A stretch of 64,000 nt of DNA, from NCBI GenBank assembly GCA_964035015.1, contig OZ036015.1, positions 7,559,018-7,623,017 on the forward strand, written 5' to 3'. Of this stretch, positions 51,258 through 62,500 are shown piece after piece; position 1 is the first letter of the stretch, and each line of letters opens with the position of its first letter. The translations under genes were made by a program, and so were the position numbers. Below the pieces are notes generated by a model, which saw only the letters and a program-made list of their open reading frames with translations, had not been told where the DNA came from and did not search any database. The stretch is from Corallium rubrum (taxonomy: Eukaryota; Cnidaria; Anthozoa; Scleralcyonacea; Coralliidae).

Positions 51258-52318
51258 CAAGAGAGCACGTTAGAATGTGATAGTTCTTGTATAAAATAAA
51301 ATAAACTTTACTTACCTAAGTTGTTGACGTTTTGTGCGAGGCGCCGAGTTCGATAAAACCGCTGACGATATGAGCCCCCGACGAGCGAGCCGAATAGTCT
51401 CCGAAGATACGCGAGGGCGGAGCGGGAAGGGAAAAGAGAAGGGGAGTGCAACTACCGAGCACGTGATGGCTTTCAGCCAATAAAATGGTTCATTTAGAAA
51501 TAGCTTTTCTCCGATGCTCGTAGCAACCTTTCTCGTAGCAGTAGATACTAGATCGAGCCAAATACACTAAAATTATCATATTCTACGACTCGTTAAGTAA
51601 CTACTAACTACCCTATTAAAGTTCTTGTAAGAATTTTATTAAAAACAATGAATAGTTTTAACACAAAAGGATCAGTACTCGTACTGGTCGATCGTTCCAC
51701 GAACTCGTCTCCTCTTCTTCTGCACGAACTCACGAAGGAAATAAATGAAACAAAAACTTCCCAAAATTTGAACGATTCAGTTGGTTGACCTTGCAATCTA
51801 ACTCCTTTTTTATATGTTGTGGGCTTCTTCGGTATTGAGATCATACTCCTGGAGCGTCGACAAACAAACCCGCGATGGCGCGATTCTGACAATAAAAATT
51901 CAAAATGACTTATAACTTATTCATGAAAGCCAACGGTTTTCTCATCAGAGTCCAAATTGATAAATCATTCAACGAAAACAACTTACGTCCTGCTGTGAAT
52001 ATCACGAAGATCTGTTGTCTCGGTATTCGTATATAATTGTTGTAAATAGCAACACTCTTTGTGCATAGCAACACTCTATGTGCATAGCAACGTGCTACGA
52101 GCATTGTCGAAAGAAATCTTGTAGTTGCACTCCCCTTCTCTTTTCCCTTCCCGCTCCGCCCTCGCGTATCTTCGGAGAGTATTCGGCTCGCTCGTCGGGG
52201 GCTCATATCGTCAGCGGTTTTATCGAACTCGGCGCCTCGCACAAAACGTCAACAACTTAGGTAAGTAAAGTTTATTTTATTTTATACAAGAACTATCACA
52301 TTCTAACGTGCTCCCTTG
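51258..52318. mobile_element. Foldback with CpG-rich, splice-donor-bearing arms
   Basis: About 210-bp arms (51258-51468, 52112-52318) are near-perfect inverted copies. Duplicated flank GCCCAGC on both sides (51251-51257, 52319-52325). Reading outwards, each arm has GC-box-like CCCGCTCCGCCCTCGCG, a CpG-dense stretch and AACTTAGGTAAGTAAAG, a perfect donor context. The 650-bp middle holds no recognised gene. Confidence 0.7.
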
Positions 52319-52339
52319 GCCCAGCATACTGCTTTAAAC

Positions 52340-52531
52340 AAAACCATAACACAAAATAATTTTGAAAAATTTTACTAACGTTTCGTTACTACACGTAACA
52401 TCATCAGAGTGATAAATATACATACATGAAGGTGACTTAAATAGCTTAACTAGTTACATAAATAGAAAGTGATAAGGTGACAGACAAGGTGACAGAAAAG
52501 GTGATGTAAGACAAATGAATTGTCAAACTGG
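52340..52531 (-). repeat. Repeat fragment with CTGATGA-hairpin-GAAAC motif
   Basis: The minus strand of 52377-52415 reads CTGATGAT, then a GTTAC...GTAAC stem, then GAAACGTTAG. The same arrangement with different stem bases occurs at 889-925. The following AAGGTGACAGACAAGGTGAC stretch is a short tandem repeat. Confidence 0.45.
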
Positions 52532-53392
52532 TAGGCCGTATTCTGTGGGCCCAAAAGTTGCTTAGAAAACATTTTTTGTTGCCCCCCTTCGGGCACTACT
52601 TTAAAATAGCATGAATCTATAGATTTTTATACGCTGAGTTCGAATCCAGTTGTTGTCACGCGCACTAACCTGCAGTTTCTTCACATTTTACGATCAAACA
52701 TCAATGATTATCAATCCTTCGAATTTCAAATTCCGCCATTTTGTCTTTAGGAACTTCATGTAATACACAATTATTGTACTAGTTCAAGTCTCTTGGCAGG
52801 GGGGGAGGTTCACGCAGTTATACGCACGTGTATAATCATTCTTCGAAAATCATTCTTCAAACAAAGAAAGTTTATTTAAATATAATGCGAATGTTATAAT
52901 AAAATGCGTACATGGACGTATTCTGTGGGCCCAAAAGTTGTTTAGAAAACATTTCTTGTTGCCCCCCTTCGGGCACTACTTTAAAATAGCATGAATCTAT
53001 AGATTTTTATACGCTGAGTTCGAATTCAGTTGTTGTCACGCGCACTAACCTGCAGTTTCTTCTCATTTTACGATCGCACATCAAGAATTATCATTCCTTT
53101 GAATTTCAAATTCCGCCATTTTGTCTCAGGGAACTTCATATAATACACGATTATTGTACTAGCTAGTTCAAGTCTCAATTAAAGTAGGTTTATGATTATT
53201 CTTCGGATTATGGAGACACAAAAATATAGAAATTTCTCTAAAATATAATGCAAGACGTACTTTTAGGCCGTATATGACTCTTCTGGATCATCTGAATACC
53301 CAAGTAACCACGCGATAAAATTAAAAAGAAGAGGGAAAATCACTTTCTCGACGCTTTCACCAGTTATATCAGACGCAAGTGGAGGCCAGTTT

Positions 53393-54873
53393 TCATACCA
53401 AGATGCACTGAATATAACTCAACGCTACTCTCCTGTCATCCATTCCTTGCGTATCTGTGTCTTCCTCGCCTTCTTCTTCATCTTCTGTCGTATTCAAATC
53501 AATTTGCTCCTCCGACTGATTTAATGCCCTCTCTGCCACACTTCCTTGACTCAAGTCTTCTGCGTAGACAATTTCACTTGTGAATCTTCTTTTCGGTCTA
53601 TGGAAAATTGTCGGTCTATGGAAAACTGTCTTCACGAGCCTACTCATGTAATATATGTTGTGACTGTCAATAACTTGTTGCTTCACAAAAGTACAAAAGG
53701 ACTCGAACGACTTGTTATATTTGTATACTTCACATTTCGTCTCCTTCTGAGGACCGGTGTGCCTTAAGAACGGGGTATAACGTTCGTAGCACCGTTTGTG
53801 GTATTTCACTTCTAGAGCAACGCAGTCATTGTCCAAAATGTGAACAAGAATTCGCTGATCATCTTTCTTTGTTGCTGCTTCTCGAAGTTTCCCGCCATCT
53901 ATGGTTTCTGCAGAGACTAGGTTGTCTAATTTGCGTTTTTTCGTTCTCTATCAAAATCAAGAATAATAATTACATTACATATTTAATATCAAATTGCCGC
54001 ATGGAGTTGTTGGTGTATGACAAATGTTAGTGCAAAAATTTGGTGCACAACAAGCGCGCTAAGAAAAATGCATGTGTAAATTGCGCGAGGAAATTTTGTT
54101 GCGTAGTCCGCGTGCGCGCTATGCTTAGCAAACTTGACGCGCATTGATTTCTCGCCATGTGCGGCGGTCTTAAAATGACTCAAATCTAACTCTTGATATA
54201 AATTATAATGGAACATTGCCCACTGAAAATACTTTTGTTAGAAATGCTTGATACGCCAGTATTTTCTACGAATACGTAGTCTACTTTCTTAATCTAACTA
54301 CCCTCTCACTAAATACTTTCCTGCTACTTGCATTCCAAAACATTTGATATAATAATTTTAAATATACTTATAATTGAAAACTTTGCTATATAGAACAAGT
54401 AGAGTTCTTACCGGTTCAGTGACATAAGATTTCTCTTCGTTACAAATGATGCAAACTGGCGGTAAAATGGCCTGACTGCTGGATTTAACAGCACTTGACG
54501 CTGAAGATCTCAGCAGCTTTCTAGTAGGAACTGAGTCCTCGCTCTCCTCCATCTCCTCATGACCTCCAGTCTCTTGTTTTCCAGCACACCTATCTTGAGC
54601 ACGTTTTATCAAAGTAACGTTTGTGAATTTTGAATAGCAAACTCTGTGATAGTGTAGATTCTTAATTATATTTGATGGCTCGTCCAGACTCTGGATATTT
54701 CTTACTACGTCAGTTGTACTCTCGGCAATTTCTCGTTGCTGTCCCTCTAGCGTTAGCCAGAGTTCGTGGCTGGTCAAAAAGGTTTTAAACGATGTATCCG
54801 TAAAGCGTGTGAGAGGCCCCTTCTCTCCATTAAAGTGAATTAAACAACTGGGTGTGGCTACCGCCTCCGCCAT
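53393..54873 (-). pseudogene. Truncated repeat-encoded zinc-binding protein
   Basis: Two exons: 54873-54412 (154 codons, donor GTAAGAA) and 53947-53393 (acceptor TTTGATAG). Together they encode about 338 residues: an N-terminal HFNGEKGPLTRFTDTSF region, a CIICNEEK motif, then LEVKYHKRCYERYT, an order (CxxC, later YHxxCY) suggesting zinc binding, followed by acidic DEEEGEEDTDT. It recalls N-termini of long multi-copy proteins of invertebrate repeats, but I cannot name the family. Compared with the plus-strand copy it has lost about 24 codons near the end (after DDRRVAL) and runs out of frame. Confidence 0.6.
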
Positions 54874-54984
54874 GTACGCATCTTATAAAATTCGCATTAT
54901 ATTTAAATAAACTTTCTTTGTTTGAAGAATGATTTTCGAAGAATGATTATACACGTGCGTACAACTGCGTGAACCCTCCCTGCC

Positions 54985-55632
54985 AAGAGTGAAATGCCAC
55001 AAACGGTGCTACGAACGTTATACCTCGTTCTTAAGGCACACCAGTCCTCAGGAGGAGACGAAATGTGAAGTAGACAAATATAACAAGTCGTTCGAGTCCT
55101 TTTGTACTTAGTTGTGAAGTTATTGACAGTCACAACATATATTACATGAGTAGGCTCGTGAAGACAGTTAGCAACATCGAGGACGAGGACGCATCCAATT
55201 ACAAAATTTTTCGTTTAAAACGAAGATTGCAAGAAAGGTTCCCTCAGCTAATTTTCCATAGACCGAAAAGAAGATTCACAAGTGAAATTGTCTACGCAGA
55301 AGACTTGAGTCAAGGTAGCGGAGAGGGCATTAAATCAGTCGGAGGAGCAAATTGATTTGGATACGACAGAAGATGAAGAAGAAGGTGAGGAAGACACAGA
55401 TACGCAAGGAATGGACGACAGGAGAGTAGCGTTGAAAGAGTTATATTCCGTTGCACTTGATTTAAGGGAAAACATTCGTAGTTACAGTGCATCTTGGTAT
55501 GAAAACTGGCCTCCACTTGCGTCTGATATAACTGGTGAAAGCGTCGAGAAGGTGATTTCCCCTCTTCTTTTTAATTTTATCGCGTGGTTACTTGGGTATT
55601 CAGATGATCCAGAAGAGTCATATACGGCCTAA
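54985..55632 (+). pseudogene. Second, inverted copy of the zinc-binding protein fragment
   Basis: The plus strand encodes the same CHKRCYERYT region, then YYMSRLVKTV, a longer SNIEDEDASNYKIFRLKRR segment missing from the other copy, RRFTSEIVYAEDLSQGS, and a C-terminal part NWPPLASDITGESVEKVIS ending at a stop. Frameshifts (near 55110 and 55315) and a missing N-terminus make it non-functional. It retains sequence deleted in the minus copy. Confidence 0.65.
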
Positions 55633-56353
55633 AAGTACGTCTTGCATTATATTTTAGAGAAATTTCTATATTTTTGTGTCTCCATAATCCGAAGAATAAT
55701 CATAAACCTGCTTTAATTGAGACTTGAACTAGCTAGTACAATAATCGTGTATTATATGAAGTTTTCTGAGACAAAATGGCGGAATTTGAAATTCAAAGGA
55801 ATGATAATTCTTGATGTTTGATCGTAAAATGAGAAGAAACTGTAGGTTAGTGCGCGTGACAACAACTGAATTCGAACTCAGCGTATAAAAATCTATAGAT
55901 TCATGCTATTTTAAAGTAGTGCCCGAAGGGGGGCAACAAAAAATATTTTCTAAGCAACTTTTGGGCCCACAGAATACGTCCATGTACGCATTTTATTATA
56001 ACATTCGCATTATATTTAAATAAACTTTCTTTGTTTGAAGAATGATTTTCGAAGAATGATTATACACGTGCGTACAACTGCGTGAACCTCCCCCCCTGCC
56101 AAGAGACTTGAACTAGTACAATAATTGTGTATTACATGAAGTTCCTAAAGACAAAATGGCGGAATTTGAAATTCGAAGGATTGATAATCATTGATGTTTG
56201 ATCGTAAAATGTGAAGAAACTGCAGGTTAGTGCGCGTGACAACAACTGAATTCGAACTCAGCGTATAAAAATCTATAGATTCATGCTATTTTAAAGTAGT
56301 GCCCGAAGGGGGGCAACAAAACTGAACGAAAACCGGCCACAGAATACGGCCTA

Positions 56354-56553
56354 NNNNNNNNNNNNNNNNNNNNNNNNNNNNNNNNNNNNNNNNNNNNNNN
56401 NNNNNNNNNNNNNNNNNNNNNNNNNNNNNNNNNNNNNNNNNNNNNNNNNNNNNNNNNNNNNNNNNNNNNNNNNNNNNNNNNNNNNNNNNNNNNNNNNNNN
56501 NNNNNNNNNNNNNNNNNNNNNNNNNNNNNNNNNNNNNNNNNNNNNNNNNNNNN
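56354..56553. other. Assembly gap (200 N)
   Basis: Exactly 200 N. The length looks like a scaffolding placeholder. The transposon on the left and satellite on the right may not be neighbours in the genome. Confidence 0.98.
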
Positions 56554-59500
56554 ACAACCTGTGACCCTCTGATGACCAGTGAGACATTCTAACTATTGAG
56601 CTACAAGAACTCAGATGGTGAGTGAAGGTTACATATGTGTACAACCTGTAACCTTCGGATAACCAGTGAGACACTCTAACCATTGAGCTACAAGAACTCA
56701 GATGGTGAGTGAAGGTTACATATGTGTACAACCTGCAACCTTCTGATGACCAGTGCGACACTCTAACCATTGAGCTACAAGAACTCAGATAGTGAGTGAA
56801 GGTTACATATGTGTACAACCTGTAACCTTCTGATGACCAGTGAGACACTCTAACCATTGAGCTACAAGAACTCAGATGGTGAGTGAAGGTTACATATGTG
56901 TACAACCTGTAACCTTCTGATGACCAGTGAGACACTCTAACCATTGAGCTACAAGAACTCAGATAGTGAGTGAAGGTTACATATGTGTACAACCTGTAAC
57001 CTTCTGATGACCAGTGAGACACTCTAACCATTGAGCTACAAGAACTCAGATAGTGAGTGAAGGTTACATATGTGTACAACCTGTAACCTTCTGATGACCA
57101 GTTAGACACCCTAACCATTGAGCTAGAAGAACTCACATGGTAAGTGAAGGTTACATATGTGTACAACCTGTAACCTTCTGATGACCAGTAAGACACTCTA
57201 ACCATTGACCTACAAGAACTCAGATGGTGAGTGAAGGTTACATATGTGTACAACCTGTAACCTTCTGATGACCAGTGAGACACTCTAACCATTGACCTAC
57301 AAGAACTCAGATGGTGAGTGAAGGTTACATATGTGTACAACCTGTAACCTTCTGATGACCAGTAAGACACTCTAACCATTGAGCTAGAAGAACTCAGATG
57401 GTGAGTGAAGGTTACATATGTGTACAACCTGTAACCTTCTGATGACCTGTAAGACACTCTAACCATTGACCTACAAGAACTCAGACAGTGAGTGAAGGTT
57501 ACATATGTGTACAACCTGTAACCTTCTGATGACCAGTGAGACACTCTAACCATTGACCTACAAGAACTCAGACAGGGAGTGAAGGTTACATATGTGTACA
57601 ACCTGTAACCTTCTGATGACCAGTGAGACACTCTAACCATTGAGCTACAAGAACTCAGACAGTGAGTGAAGGTTACATATGTGTACAACCTGTAACCTTC
57701 TGATGACCAGTGAGACACTCTAACCATTGACCTACAAGAACTCAGACAGTGAGTGAAGGTTACATATGTGTACAACCTGTAACCTTCTGATGACCAGTGA
57801 GACACTCTAACCATTGAGCTACAAGAACTCAGACAGTGAGTGAAGGTTACATATGTGTACAACCTGTAACCTTCTGATGACCAGTAAGACACTCTAACCA
57901 TTGACCTACAAGAACTCAGACAGTGAGTGAAGGTTACATATGTGTACAACCTGTAACCTTCTGATGACCAGTGAGACACTCTAACCATTGACCTACAAGA
58001 ACTCAGACAGTGAGTGAAGGTTACATATGTGTACAACCTGTAACCTTCTGATGACCAGTGAGACACTCTAACCATTGAGCTACAAGAACTCAGACAGTGA
58101 GTGAAGGTTACATATGTGTACAACCTGTAACCTTCTGATGACCAGTGAGACACTCTAACCATTGAGCTACAAGAACTCAGATGATGAGTGAAGGTTACAT
58201 ATGTGTACAACCTGTAACCTTCTGATGACCAGTGAGACACTCTAACCATTGAGCTACAAGAACTCAGATTGTAAGTGAAGGTTACATATGTGTACAACCT
58301 GTAACCTTCTGATGACCAGTGAGACACTCTAACCATTGAGCTACAAGAACTCAGATGGTGAGTGAAGGTTACATATGTGTACAACCTGTAACCTTCTGAT
58401 GACCAGTGAGACACTCTAACCATTGAGCTACAAGAACTCAGATGGTGAGTGAAGGTTACATATGTGTACAACCTGTAACCTTCTGATGACCAGTAAGACA
58501 CTCTAACCATTGACCTACAAGAACTCAGACAGTGAGTGAAGGTTACATATGTGTACAACCTGTAACCTTCTGATGACCAGTGAGACACTCTAACCATTGA
58601 CCTACAAGAACTCAGACAGTGAGTGAAGGTTACATATGTGTACAACCTGTAACCTTCTGATGACCAGTGAGACACTCTAACCATTGACCTACAAGAACTC
58701 AGATGGTGAGTGAAGGTTACATATGTGTACAACCTGTAACCTTCTGATGACCAGTGAGACACTCTAACCATTGACCTACAAGAACTCAGATGGTGAGTGA
58801 AGGTTACATATGTGTACAACCTGTAACCTTCTGATGACCAGTGAGACACTCTAACCATTGACCTACAAGAACTCAGATAGTGAGTGAAGGTTACATATGT
58901 GTACAACCTGTAACCTTCTGATGACCAGTAAGACACTCTAACCATTGAGCTAGAAGAACTCAGATGGTGAGTGAAGGTTACATATGTGTACAACCTGTAA
59001 CCTTCTGATGACCAGTGAGACACTCTAACCATTGACCTACAAGAACTCAGACAGTGAGTGAAGGTTACATATGTGTACAACCTGTAACCTTCTGATGACC
59101 AGTGAGACACTCTAACCATTGACCTACAAGAACTCAGACAGTGAGTGAAGGTTACATATGTGTACAACCTGTAACCTTCTGATGACCAGTGAGACACTCT
59201 AACCATTGAGCTACAAGAACTCAGACAGTGAGTGAAGGTTACATATGTGTACAACCTGTAACCTTCTGATGACCAGTGAGACACTCTAACCATTGACCTA
59301 CAAGAACTCAGACAGTGAGTGAAGGTTACATATGTGTACAACCTGTAACCTTCTGATGACCAGTGAGACACTCTAACCATTGACCTACAAGAACTCAGAC
59401 AGTGAGTGAAGGTTACATATGTGTACAACCTGTAACCTTCTGATGACCAGTGAGACACTCTAACCATTGACCTACAAGAACTCAGACAGTGAGTGAAGGT

Positions 59501-62500
59501 TACATATGTGTACAACCTGTAACCTTCTGATGACCAGTGAGACACTCTAACCATTGAGCTACAAGAACTCAGATGGTGAGTGAAGGTTACATATGTGTAC
59601 AACCTGTAACCTTCTGATGACCAGTGTAACACTCTAACCATTGAGCTAGAAGAACTCAGATGTGAGTGAAGGTTACATATGTGTACAACCTGTAACCTTC
59701 TGATGACCAGTGAGACACTCTAACCATTGAGCTACAAGAACTCAGAAGTGAGTGAAGGTTACATATGTGTACAACCTGTAACCTTCTGATGACCAGTGAG
59801 ACACTCTAACCATTGAGCTACAAGAACTCAGATGGTGAGTGAAGGTTACATATGTGTACAACCTGTAACCTTCTGATGACCAGTGAGACACTCTAACCAT
59901 TGAGCTACAAGAACTCAGACAGTGAGTGAAGGTTACATATGTGTACAACCTGTAACCTTCTGATGACCAGTGAGACACTCTAACCATTGACCTACAAGAA
60001 CTCAGACAGTGAGTGAAGGTTACATATGTGTACAACCTGTAACCTTCTGATGACCAGTGAGACACTCTAACCATTGAGCTACAAGAACTCAGACAGTGAG
60101 TGAAGGTTACATATGTGTACAACCTGTAACCTTCTGATGACCAGTGAGACACTCTAACCATTGACCTACAAGAACTCAGACAGTGAGTGAAGGTTACATA
60201 TGTGTACAACCTGTAACCTTCTGATGACCAGTGAGACACTCTAACCATTGACCTACACGAACTCAGACAGTGAGTGAAGGTTACATATGTGTACAACCTG
60301 TAACCTTCTGATGACCAGTGAGACACTCTAACCATTGACCTACAAGAACTCAGATAGTGAGTGAAGGTTACATATGTGTACAACCTGTAACCTTCTGATG
60401 ACCAGTGAGACACTCTAACCATTGAGCTACAAGAACTCAGATGGTGAGTGAAGGTTACATATGTGTACAACCTGTAACCTTCTGATGACCAGTGAGACAC
60501 TCTAACCATTGACCTACAAGAACTCAGACAGTGAGTGAAGGTTACATATGTGTACAACCTGTAACCTTCTGATGACCAGTGAGACACTCTAACCATTGAC
60601 CTACAAGAACTCAGACAGGGAGTGAAGGTTACATATGTGTACAACCTGTAACCTTCTGATGACCAGTGAGACACTCTAACCATTGAGCTACAAGAACTCA
60701 GACAGTGAGTGAAGGTTACATATGTGTACAACCTGTAACCTTCTGATGACCAGTGAGACACTCTAACCATTGACCTACAAGAACTCAGATAGTGAGTGAA
60801 GGTTACATATGTGTACAACCTGTAACCTTCTGATGACCAGTGAGACACTCTAACCATTGAGCTACAAGAACTCAGATGGTGAGTGAAGGTTACATATGTG
60901 TACAACCTGTAACCTTCTGATGACCAGTAAGACACTCTAACCATTGACCTACAAGAACTCAGACAGTGAGTGAAGGTTACATATGTGTACAACCTGTAAC
61001 CTTCTGATGACCAGTGAGACACTCTAACCATTGACCTACAAGAACTCAGACAGTGAGTGAAGGTTACATATGTGTACAACCTGTAACCTTCTGATGACCA
61101 GTGAGACACTCTAACCATTGAGCTACAAGAACTCAGATGTGAGTGAAGGTTACATATGTGTACAACCTGTAACCTTCTGATGACCAGTGAGACACTCTAA
61201 CCATTGACCTACAAGAACTCAGATGTGAGTGAAGGTTACATATGTGTACAACCTGTAACCTTCTGATGACCAGTGAGACACTCTAACCATTGACCTACAA
61301 GAACTCAGATGGTGAGTGAAGGTTACATATGTGTACAACCTGTAACCTTCTGATGACCAGTAAGACACTCTAACCATTGAGCTAGAAGAACTCAGATGGT
61401 GAGTGAAGGTTACATATGTGTACAACCTGTAACCTTCTGATGACCAGTGAGACACTCTAACCATTGAACTACAAGAACTCAGACAGTGAGTGAAGGTTAC
61501 ATATGTGTACAACCTGTAACCTTCTGATGACCAGTGAGACACTCTAACCATTGACCTACAAGAACTCAGACAGGAGTGAAGGTTACATATGTGTACAACC
61601 TGTAACCTTCTGATGACCAGTGAGACACTCTAACCATTGAGCTACAAGAACTCAGACAGTGAGTGAAGGTTACATATGTGTACAACCTGTAACCTTCTGA
61701 TGACCAGTGAGACACTCTAACCATTGACCTACACGAACTCAGACAGTGAGTGAAGGTTACATATGTGTACAACCTGTAACCTTCTGATGACCAGTGAGAC
61801 ACTCTAACCATTGAGCTACAAGAACTCAGACAGTGAGTGAAGGTTACATATGTGTACAACCTGTAACCTTCTGATGACCAGTAAGACACTCTAACCATTG
61901 ACCTACAAGAACTCAGACAGTGAGTGAAGGTTACATATGTGTACAACCTGTAACCTTCTGATGACCAGTGAGACACTCTAACCATTGACCTACAAGAACT
62001 CAGACAGTGAGTGAAGGTTACATATGTGTACAACCTGTAACCTTCTGATGACCAGTGAGACACTCTAACCATTGAGCTACAAGAACTCAGACAGTGAGTG
62101 AAGGTTACATATGTGTACAACCTGTAACCTTCTGATGACCAGTGAGACACTCTAACCATTGACCTACAAGAACTCAGACAGTGAGTGAAGGTTACATATG
62201 TGTACAACCTGTAACCTTCTGATGACCAGTGAGACACTCTAACCATTGAGCTACAAGAACTCAGATGGTGAGTGAAGGTTACATATGTGTACAACCTGTA
62301 ACCTTCTGATGACCAGTGAGACACTCTAACCATTGACCTACAAGAACTCAGATAGTGAGTGAAGGTTACATATGTGTACAACCTGTAACCTTCTGATGAC
62401 CAGTGAGACACTCTAACCATTGAGCTACAAGAACTCAGATGGTGAGTGAAGGTTACATATGTGTACAACCTGTAACCTTCTGATGACCAGTGAGACACTC

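Larger units (their letters stand above)
52532..56353. mobile_element. 3.8-kb inverted-duplicated transposon
   Basis: Starts TAGGCCGTATTCTGTGG and ends with its inverse CCACAGAATACGGCCTA. Both arms (about 52532-53400 and 55490-56353) are inverted copies and each contains the ~380-bp block with GCCCAAAAGTTG and CGAAGGGGGGCAAC twice. Internally the same gene start appears on the minus strand (54873-53393) and, truncated, on the plus strand (54985-55632), so one half is a folded-back copy of the other. The right flank is an assembly gap, so no TSD can be checked. Confidence 0.75.

Noticed and set aside
51910..52242. 110-residue minus ORF in the CpG-rich foldback
   Set aside because: Half of it is the inverted arm; the other arm would encode the same on the opposite strand. 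No family signature.
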